From positions 1 to 12,567 of the forward strand of contig JALRCB010000019.1 of the NCBI GenBank assembly GCA_023257525.1: a DNA stretch of 12,567 nucleotides, given 5' to 3'. Numbering within the stretch: position 1 is the first letter of the stretch; each line of letters begins with the position of its first letter. Source of the DNA: Candidatus Nanopelagicales bacterium (GTDB taxonomy: Bacteria; Actinomycetota; Actinomycetes; S36-B12; UBA5976). The notes below the pieces were generated by a model that was given only the letters and a program-made list of their open reading frames with translations, did no database searches and was not told where the DNA came from. This document shows positions 8,115 to 12,567 of the stretch, piece after piece. The translations under genes were made by a program, and so were the position numbers.

Positions 8115-8143
8115 ACTGTATGGGTCAGGACTGACATAAACAA
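8115..8143 (-). promoter_or_regulatory. Candidate dnaB promoter
   Basis: On the minus strand TTGTTT (8143-8138) and TACAGT (8120-8115) are separated by exactly 17 nt, matching TTGACA/TATAAT at 3 and 4 of 6 positions. Transcription would start near 8108, giving a leader of about 60 nt with the stem-loop at 8062-8083. A perfect DnaA box lies 7 bp upstream of the -35. Confidence 0.45.
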
Positions 8144-8150
8144 TGACCCC

Positions 8151-8159
8151 TGTGGATAA
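8151..8159 (-). promoter_or_regulatory. DnaA box, perfect match
   Basis: The minus strand reads TTATCCACA, the bacterial consensus DnaA box. It is the best of four same-orientation boxes in this intergenic region and lies just upstream of the candidate dnaB promoter. Confidence 0.65.
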
Positions 8160-8162
8160 CTA

Positions 8163-8171
8163 AGTGGACAA
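8163..8171 (-). promoter_or_regulatory. DnaA box-like 9-mer
   Basis: The minus strand reads TTGTCCACT, one mismatch from TTGTCCACA, the form used in Streptomyces and mycobacteria. It begins 12 bp from the perfect box in the same orientation. Confidence 0.5.
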
Positions 8172-8219
8172 ATTGGGGAAAACCCACGAAACAATGGGTA
8201 TTTAGCTGGGGATATCCTG

Positions 8220-8228
8220 TGTGGACAG
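8220..8228 (-). promoter_or_regulatory. DnaA box-like 9-mer
   Basis: The minus strand reads CTGTCCACA, one mismatch from TTGTCCACA, in the same orientation as the other boxes. It lies in the loop of the inverted repeat at 8207-8254. Confidence 0.45.
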
Positions 8229-8240
8229 CCTAGTTTTGCC

Positions 8241-8249
8241 TGTGGATAT
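8241..8249 (-). promoter_or_regulatory. DnaA box-like 9-mer
   Basis: The minus strand reads ATATCCACA, one mismatch from TTATCCACA, in the same orientation as the other boxes. It overlaps the right arm of the inverted repeat at 8207-8254. Confidence 0.45.
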
Positions 8250-8289
8250 CCCCATTTATCAGGCATTTTGGGGATTTGAGCCTGTGTGC

Positions 8290-8326
8290 AAAAAGTATTT
8301 GCAAACTATTTTTCTAAACCGTTAAT
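8290..8326. other. AT-rich block beside the DnaA-box cluster
   Basis: 29 of 37 bases are A or T, clearly richer than the surroundings. It touches the last codons of the MFS gene. Next to a DnaA-box cluster such a block could be a strand-opening element, but AT-rich gene ends are common, so this is only a positional observation. Confidence 0.3.
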
Positions 8327-9546
8327 CGTCCATCTTGGGCCGGCGTAAGAACTCTGCGCAGTTTAAGTACGAATAGGCCACCAAAAATCTGTCCCAAAAC
8401 AATTAATCCAATCCAGGCCACCACTAATTCGAATTGCAACATGATTCCCGAGATCGCTGGACCTGCTGCGCCAGCAAAAACCCACACCAATCCGTCTACC
8501 GAGTTGTATCGGCCACGCAAATGTTCAGGAGCTAACTCGTTTGTCAATGTTGGCCCAACTGATGACCAAATCATTTCACCCAGCGCAAAAATTCCAATCC
8601 CAATGGCCGCCAAAATGAATGTTGCCGTTGGATCCAAGGAAACGCTAAATCCAATCAACAACCAAGCTATTGTCCAGATAAATGAAACTAATGACAACAA
8701 ACGAATTCGACTTCGGCCTTCAAGTCGATTAATCACAAAAAGTTGTCCCAGAACAATTACTCCGGTATTCACGGCCCAAATGGGGCCAAGTGCCTTCACT
8801 GACAAATCACCAAACAAAGTTAGTAGCGCAGGAAGTCCAGCATCTAACGACGCATAACCAAATGTGATCATGAGCAGTTTTGCCAAAGTTAAGCGCATGA
8901 ACTTATGGTCGGCAATAATTTGTCGGTAGCCGCCATCGTTTTGAATTTCTTCTTGCGTTTTTGCAATCCGACCACCGACACCGCGTAACGAAAGAATGAA
9001 TCCGAAATAGATCAAAAACGTAATTGAGTCAATTACGTAAAGTCTGGTGAAGCTAGATGGATCATCTACGTTGACAATGAGTGAGCTGAAAACTCCACCC
9101 AAGCCCAAACCCAAATTAAGCATCATGAATTGCAAACCAAAAAACTTAGGTCGGAAATCTTCGCTAACCATTCGCGCCATCATTGTGGTTTGAGGTGGCC
9201 AGATTGCGGAATGACCGAGTGAGGCAATTGCACCGACCAGCAGTGCGCTACGCAAGTCAGTCACAAAAACCCAAAGCAGCGTCGCGGTGGCCTCAATTAA
9301 AATTGCGACCAACATAATTCGGCGTGGGCCAAACTTATCTACTAAGTGACCGATGATCGGAGAGTAAACCAGCCCGGTGATTGCCATCCAAGACAATACA
9401 AGTGAAGCAGCAGCTAGCGAGATTCCCCGAACTTGGTTTAAGTAAATTACCAAAACTGGAAGAGTTAATCCTCCACCCAGTGAATTAAGAAGTGCGCCCA
9501 CAAGAAAGCGCTTCACCTGTGGTGATGCGTTACGCAGATCATTCAT
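8314..9546 (-). CDS. Major facilitator superfamily transporter
   Basis: A 410-residue integral membrane protein with about twelve hydrophobic segments, the normal MFS length. MFS motif A is clear in the loop after the second helix as GHLVDKFGPRR (66-76). A second-half counterpart is weaker, around INRLEGRSRIR. The central cytoplasmic loop is short and polar (about 195-210, KTQEEIQNDGG). The overall look is of a drug-efflux-type MFS (DHA1-like), but the substrate cannot be inferred. The start is ATG at 9546 with only a weak GAAAG purine stretch upstream. It lies between the tRNA-Ala terminator and the DnaA-box region, so it probably has its own promoter in 9547-9601; I see only a poor candidate there (TTGAAA, 9596-9591). 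Confidence 0.9.
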   Translation of the reverse strand: MNDLRNASPQVKRFLVGALLNSLGGGLTLPVLVIYLNQVRGISLAAASLVLSWMAITGLVYSPIIGHLVDKFGPRRIMLVAILIEATATLLWVFVTDLRSALLVGAIASLGHSAIWPPQTTMMARMVSEDFRPKFFGLQFMMLNLGLGLGGVFSSLIVNVDDPSSFTRLYVIDSITFLIYFGFILSLRGVGGRIAKTQEEIQNDGGYRQIIADHKFMRLTLAKLLMITFGYASLDAGLPALLTLFGDLSVKALGPIWAVNTGVIVLGQLFVINRLEGRSRIRLLSLVSFIWTIAWLLIGFSVSLDPTATFILAAIGIGIFALGEMIWSSVGPTLTNELAPEHLRGRYNSVDGLVWVFAGAAGPAISGIMLQFELVVAWIGLIVLGQIFGGLFVLKLRRVLTPAQDGRLTV

Positions 9547-9601
9547 GATGTTTCTTTCAAATGTTTTTCAAGTAGTTCTTGGGAAGCCTTTTTCAAAACA
9601 A

Positions 9602-9630
9602 AAGCGGAGGTAGCAAAACTACCTCCGCTT
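9602..9630 (-). terminator. Intrinsic terminator of the gyrA-tRNA unit
   Basis: A perfect 12-bp stem (9602-9613 with 9619-9630) with a 5-nt loop is followed on the minus strand by a T-rich stretch (TTTTGTTTTG). It lies 5 bp past the 3' end of tRNA-Ala and is positioned to end the transcript before the MFS gene. Confidence 0.88.
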
Positions 9631-9635
9631 AACTG

Positions 9636-9708
9636 TGGAGAATAGGGGACTCGAACCCCTAACCCCTGCCTTGCAAAGGCAGTGCTCTACCAATTGAGCT
9701 AATTCCCC
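9636..9708 (-). tRNA. tRNA-Ala (anticodon UGC)
   Basis: A 73-nt cloverleaf. The acceptor arms are GGGGAAT and ATTCTCC, including the G3-U70 wobble pair that identifies alanine tRNAs. The anticodon loop reads CTTTGCAAG with anticodon TGC, and the T arm has GGTTCGAGTCC. The discriminator is A and CCA is not encoded. It lies 24 bp after the DLW-39-type gene and is followed at once by the terminator. Confidence 0.97.
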
Positions 9709-9732
9709 GGCGGTAAAACCGTAAAACAAAAT

Positions 9733-9846
9733 CTACTCTGAAGTAGCCTGTGTCCACAATTCTTGCTCGGCTTTGCTGTTTTCTGCCTGTTGGTAGATCA
9801 CGTAACCAGCAACTGCTAGCAATGCTAGTGACAATAGTTTTTTCAT
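9733..9846 (-). CDS. DLW-39 family micropeptide
   Basis: A 37-residue ORF between the two tRNA genes. It starts with ATG at 9846, preceded by GGGAAG (9856-9851) at 4-nt spacing, and stops with TAG. The product has a basic start (MKK), one hydrophobic helix (about 4-18), then a polar tail with AEQELWTQAT (26-35). This matches the small actinobacterial DLW-39 family, named for a Asp-Leu-Trp motif and a length of about 39 residues; here the motif reads ELW. The family is found beside gyrA, DUF3566 and tRNA-Ile/Ala genes, as here. Its function is unknown; the sequence suggests a single-pass membrane peptide with a short soluble tail. The assignment rests on recalled family features, context and the ribosome binding site. 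Confidence 0.82.
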   Translation of the reverse strand: MKKLLSLALLAVAGYVIYQQAENSKAEQELWTQATSE

Positions 9847-9883
9847 TACGCTTCCCATCCTGCTAGATTTTCCAAACCTTGCG

Positions 9884-9958
9884 TGGGCCCAGGTGGACTT
9901 GAACCACCGACCTCTTCGTTATCAGCGAAGCGCTCTAACCAAGCTGAGCTATGGGCCC
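9884..9958 (-). tRNA. tRNA-Ile (anticodon GAU)
   Basis: A 75-nt cloverleaf. The acceptor arms GGGCCCA and TGGGCCC pair fully; the D arm is GCTC...GAGC; the anticodon stem-loop CTTCG-CTGATAA-CGAAG carries anticodon GAT; the T arm is GGTGG-TTCAAGT-CCACC. The discriminator is A and CCA is not encoded. It sits in the standard actinobacterial order after gyrA and DUF3566. Confidence 0.97.
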
Positions 9959-9992
9959 TGATTTCTTGCATTTCTTAAAGTTCTTACTATTT

Positions 9993-10010
9993 GTGCCTAT
10001 TTCTAGGCAC
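9993..10010 (-). other. Short hairpin between the DUF3566 gene and tRNA-Ile
   Basis: GTGCCTA (9993-9999) and TAGGCAC (10004-10010) form a perfect 7-bp stem with a 4-nt loop. Neither strand has a U-tract after it, so it is probably not an intrinsic terminator; it may be a processing or stability element upstream of tRNA-Ile. Confidence 0.35.
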
Positions 10011-10056
10011 GAGTTAAGAGGTTACCTCAAAGCGGGCATTCACCCAAAATGACGAA

Positions 10057-10536
10057 TTAGCCTCGATCGGTGAAGGTGTATTCGACGCCACCTGTGAAGC
10101 CAACGCTTAAGTTGTAAAGGACTGCAAAAAGCGTGGAAAGTACGCTCAAAAGCACAATTTCAATTGCTGAAATTACCATCGCCAAACCAAGCAACCGCCC
10201 TAGTGACAAGAAACTGATTCCAGCACCGGTGTTACCTGACGCGTCACTCCAAAGACTTGAAACGGCTTCGAAGACTCCAGCGGCTGAGAGCACCATCCAG
10301 AGCACAACAGTGGCCACTATTAGCACACCAGCAATTAGTACGCCCAACACAAAGGCTCGTTTTGCAGCTGACCATGGATCGATGTGAGTTAAATGCAGCG
10401 TGACTTGTCGAGCCGGAGCCTGGGTCGCAGCGGGTGTTGTAGGTGCAACCGATTGCTCAGATGACTTCAAAGGGTTCTTGAAGAAATTTCGCTTAGTCGG
10501 TTGATCGTCGTTTAGATCAATGTCGATATCTGACAT
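10057..10536 (-). CDS. DUF3566 membrane protein
   Basis: A 159-residue protein with an acidic, Pro/Thr/Ala-rich cytoplasmic N-terminus (1-42), then the DUF3566 domain (about 43-155). The domain starts with a strand-like segment, RQVTLHLTHIDPWSAAKRAF (43-62), followed by two membrane helices (about 62-85 and 117-141) and a short C-terminal GGVEYTFTDRG. DUF3566 proteins are characteristic of Actinobacteria and lie directly after gyrA, as Rv0007 does in M. tuberculosis; their function is not established. The gyrA stop codon directly abuts this ATG (TAAATG), and the ribosome binding site lies inside the end of gyrA, so translation is probably coupled. tRNA-Ile follows after about 100 bp. Confidence 0.93.
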   Translation of the reverse strand: MSDIDIDLNDDQPTKRNFFKNPLKSSEQSVAPTTPAATQAPARQVTLHLTHIDPWSAAKRAFVLGVLIAGVLIVATVVLWMVLSAAGVFEAVSSLWSDASGNTGAGISFLSLGRLLGLAMVISAIEIVLLSVLSTLFAVLYNLSVGFTGGVEYTFTDRG

Positions 10537-12567
10537 TTATGCCTCTTCCCCGTCGTTGGCAACTTCAACATTCACATCTTCGGATTCAACAGTTGTGGCT
10601 TCCTCGGTCACTTCAACACTTTCCAAGGCGGCCATTGAGGCTGCGCTGCTACGAGCTACGGCAACAACTTGATCGTCGTCTCCAACCTTCATGAAGGAAA
10701 CGCCCATGGTGTCGCGTCCAGCTGCCCGAATTTCATCAACGCGAGTTCGGATTACAACACCGTTACTTGCGATCGCAAAGATTTCGTCATCCGCTGCACA
10801 GATCAAAGCGCCAGCTAAGCCGCCGCGTTTCTCGACTAGTCGCATAGCGCGAACACCTTGAGTGCCACGACCCTTTGCGTTCCACTCTTCGATTGAAGTT
10901 CGCTTAGCCCAACCACCTTCGGTGACTGTTACGACGAATGATTCTGGCGTTGCAACTTCCATCTTTAACAAGTAGTCGTCATCGGTTTTGAATCTAATTC
11001 CGATTACACCGCCGGCAGTTCGGCCCATTGGGCGCAAAGTTGCATCGTCAGCATGACAGCGGACTGAGTAACCCATTTTGGAAACCAAAAGTAAGTCATC
11101 TTCGTCGTTTACAAGTTGAGCTGAAACTACATCGTCTTCATCGCGAAGTGTGATTGCGACCAAACCGGTGCTACGTGAGGAATCGTAATCCGTAAGGCGC
11201 GACTTCTTGATGACACCATTACGAGTTGCAAGTACTAAGTACTTGGCCTGGCTATAGTCGCGCAAGTCTTGGACTTCAACTACTTGCTCCTCTGGAGCTA
11301 GTGAAAGCAAATTAGCGACGTGCTGTCCGCGGGCATCACGACCGGTGTCAGTTAGTTCGTAAGCCTTGACTCGGAACACTCGGCCCCGGTTTGTAAAGAA
11401 CAAAATCCAGTGATGAGTTGTCGTTACGAAGAAGTTTGTAACCACGTCATCTTGCTTAAGTGCCGCACCCTTAACGCCACGGCCACCGCGCTTTTGGGAT
11501 CGATAAAGCGCAGCTTTAGTGCGCTTTATGTAACCATCAGCCGAAAGTGTTACCACGATTGGTTCCACTGCAATCAAGTCTTCGTGAGTTACATCATTTT
11601 CATCAGCCACGATTGTGGTGCGACGCTCGTCACCGAACTTGTTAACGATTTCAGCAAGCTCTTCGCTCACAATGCTGCGCTGGCGAGTTAGGTTCGACAA
11701 AATATCTTTGTAGTCGGCGATCTCAGCCATTAACTTGTCGTGCTGAGTTTGCAATTCATTGCGCTCAAGAGCGGCAAGCTTACGAAGCTGCATGTCAAGA
11801 ATTGCTTGGGCTTGAATTTCATCTATGTCAAGAAGTTTCATCAAGCCAGCTTGGGCAACCGAAGCTGACTCTGATGCACGAATTAATGCAATAACTTCAT
11901 CGATGCGATCGATTGCCTTTAGTAGGCCGATCAAAATATGTACGCGCTCTTCAGCAATTCGCAAGCGGTAAGAAGTGCGACGCTGAATAACTTCGACTTG
12001 ATGTTCAATCCAGTTAGTTACAAACGCATCAAGTGTCAGGGTGCGAGGCACGCCATCAACAAGTGCCAACATGTTTGCACCGAAGTTATCTTGCAGCTGG
12101 GTGTACTTGAACAAGTTGTTTAAAACAACCTTTGGCACTGCGTCGCGCTTAAGAACTACAACGATTCGCATACCGGTACGTGATGAGCTTTCATCAACCA
12201 AGTCAGCGATGCCGCCAACCTTGCCTTGCTCAACTAGTTCGGCAATTCGTTCAAGTAAGTTGTCCGGATTAACTTGGTAAGGCAATTGCGTAATCGCAAT
12301 GATCGTGCGGCCACGCTTGTCTTCAGTGATTTCAGTGACGGCTCGCATCGTGACAGAACCACGACCAGTGCGATACGCATCTTGGATACCGCGGCGTCCA
12401 ACAATCTGTCCACCGGTTGGGAAATCTGGTCCGGTAATCCGTTCCATCAAAGCTTCAAGTAATTCTTCGCGCGTTGCGTCTGGATGATCTAGCGCCCACT
12501 GCACGCCAGCAGCTACCTCAGTGAGGTTATGCGGTGGAATGTTTGTCGCCATACCAACGGCGATACC
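10537..12567 (-). CDS. gyrA: DNA gyrase subunit A (5' end outside window)
   Basis: The C-terminal 676 residues of the DNA-breaking and rejoining subunit of gyrase, which supercoils DNA together with GyrB. The frame is open through the right edge; the first visible residues GIAVGMATNIPPHNL match the segment that follows the catalytic domain start in GyrA. The quinolone-resistance region and catalytic Tyr therefore lie off the window. From the edge, the breakage-reunion core continues with GGQIVGRRGI, the tower and the coiled coil (about 185-310 with IDEIQAQAILDMQLRKLAALER). The beta-pinwheel C-terminal domain follows (about 335-640). The GyrA box QKRGGRG (358-364) marks it as gyrase rather than ParC. 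The end is an acidic Glu/Val-rich tail. It abuts the DUF3566 gene with no gap. Confidence 0.98.
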   Translation of the reverse strand, partial: GIAVGMATNIPPHNLTEVAAGVQWALDHPDATREELLEALMERITGPDFPTGGQIVGRRGIQDAYRTGRGSVTMRAVTEITEDKRGRTIIAITQLPYQVNPDNLLERIAELVEQGKVGGIADLVDESSSRTGMRIVVVLKRDAVPKVVLNNLFKYTQLQDNFGANMLALVDGVPRTLTLDAFVTNWIEHQVEVIQRRTSYRLRIAEERVHILIGLLKAIDRIDEVIALIRASESASVAQAGLMKLLDIDEIQAQAILDMQLRKLAALERNELQTQHDKLMAEIADYKDILSNLTRQRSIVSEELAEIVNKFGDERRTTIVADENDVTHEDLIAVEPIVVTLSADGYIKRTKAALYRSQKRGGRGVKGAALKQDDVVTNFFVTTTHHWILFFTNRGRVFRVKAYELTDTGRDARGQHVANLLSLAPEEQVVEVQDLRDYSQAKYLVLATRNGVIKKSRLTDYDSSRSTGLVAITLRDEDDVVSAQLVNDEDDLLLVSKMGYSVRCHADDATLRPMGRTAGGVIGIRFKTDDDYLLKMEVATPESFVVTVTEGGWAKRTSIEEWNAKGRGTQGVRAMRLVEKRGGLAGALICAADDEIFAIASNGVVIRTRVDEIRAAGRDTMGVSFMKVGDDDQVVAVARSSAASMAALESVEVTEEATTVESEDVNVEVANDGEEA
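10542..10550 (-). promoter_or_regulatory. Ribosome binding site of the DUF3566 gene inside gyrA
   Basis: The minus strand reads GGGAAGAGG, 5 nt before the ATG at 10536. It encodes part of the acidic end of GyrA (GEEA), so one stretch serves as both coding sequence and initiation site. Confidence 0.65.

Larger units (their letters stand above)
8207..8254. repeat. 11-bp perfect inverted repeat in the dnaB upstream region
   Basis: TGGGGATATCC (8207-8217) and GGATATCCCCA (8244-8254) are exact reverse complements 26 bp apart. One DnaA-like 9-mer lies between the arms and another overlaps the right arm. Each arm contains the palindrome GGATATCC or GATATC, so it could also be a paired protein-binding site. 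Confidence 0.6.

Noticed and set aside
7973..8266. 97-codon minus-strand ORF overlapping the dnaB 5' end
   Set aside because: It runs in another frame through the DnaA-box region and the dnaB start, has no ribosome binding site, and its product looks like translated non-coding DNA.
8151..8326. Calling this region the chromosomal oriC
   Set aside because: The boxes and AT-rich flank are suggestive, but dnaA and dnaN are not here and gyrA orientation places the usual origin beyond the right edge. GC-skew data would be needed.
9750..9758. DnaA-like GTGTCCACA on the plus strand
   Set aside because: A single one-mismatch site inside the DLW-39-type coding sequence; expected by chance and not clustered.
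1..12567. Mobile element, CRISPR array, prophage or defence system
   Set aside because: No transposase, integrase, regularly spaced repeats, phage genes or defence-type domains were found; the tRNA genes show no adjacent integrase or visible attachment-site duplication.

Overview
The window looks like chromosomal DNA from a relatively low-GC actinobacterium (about mid-40s % GC by eye, not computed). The actinobacterial signals are a PonA2-type penicillin-binding protein next to a YqeY protein, a HisC2/Pat-type aromatic aminotransferase, and the block gyrA, DUF3566 membrane protein, tRNA-Ile(GAU), DLW-39-type micropeptide, tRNA-Ala(UGC). An actinobacterial gene set with this composition suggests a small-genome freshwater lineage such as Nanopelagicales (acI). 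That is inference and was not tested by any search.

Layout. 1-3070 reads rightward: the 3' part of a bifunctional class A PBP, a GatB/YqeY-domain protein, and an EamA-family (DMT) transporter. From 3039 to the right end every recognised gene reads leftward. From right to left these are: the 3' four-fifths of gyrA; a DUF3566 membrane protein abutting it; tRNA-Ile; a 37-residue DLW-39-type peptide; tRNA-Ala; a strong intrinsic terminator; an MFS transporter; a 267-bp intergenic region; dnaB; a HemL-like class III aminotransferase; a membrane-anchored HAMP/SpoIIE-type phosphatase; and pat. The two gene blocks converge with a 32-bp overlap of the EamA and pat coding ends.

How it works together. 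gyrA to tRNA-Ala looks like one transcription unit closed by the hairpin at 9602-9630. dnaB to pat is closely packed (gaps of 27 and 35 bp, then a 4-bp GTGA overlap) and may be one operon joining the replicative helicase, two PLP aminotransferases and a signalling phosphatase. gyrA and its companions usually lie close to oriC in Actinobacteria, so this segment is probably origin-proximal, with the dnaA side beyond the right end.

The least ordinary stretch is the dnaB upstream region (8047-8313). It holds four same-orientation DnaA-box-like 9-mers (one perfect), an 11-bp inverted repeat around two of them, an AT-rich flank, a candidate promoter just downstream of the perfect box, and a leader hairpin before the dnaB ribosome binding site. 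I see no CRISPR array, insertion sequence, phage gene or defence system. Most of the window is core housekeeping sequence.
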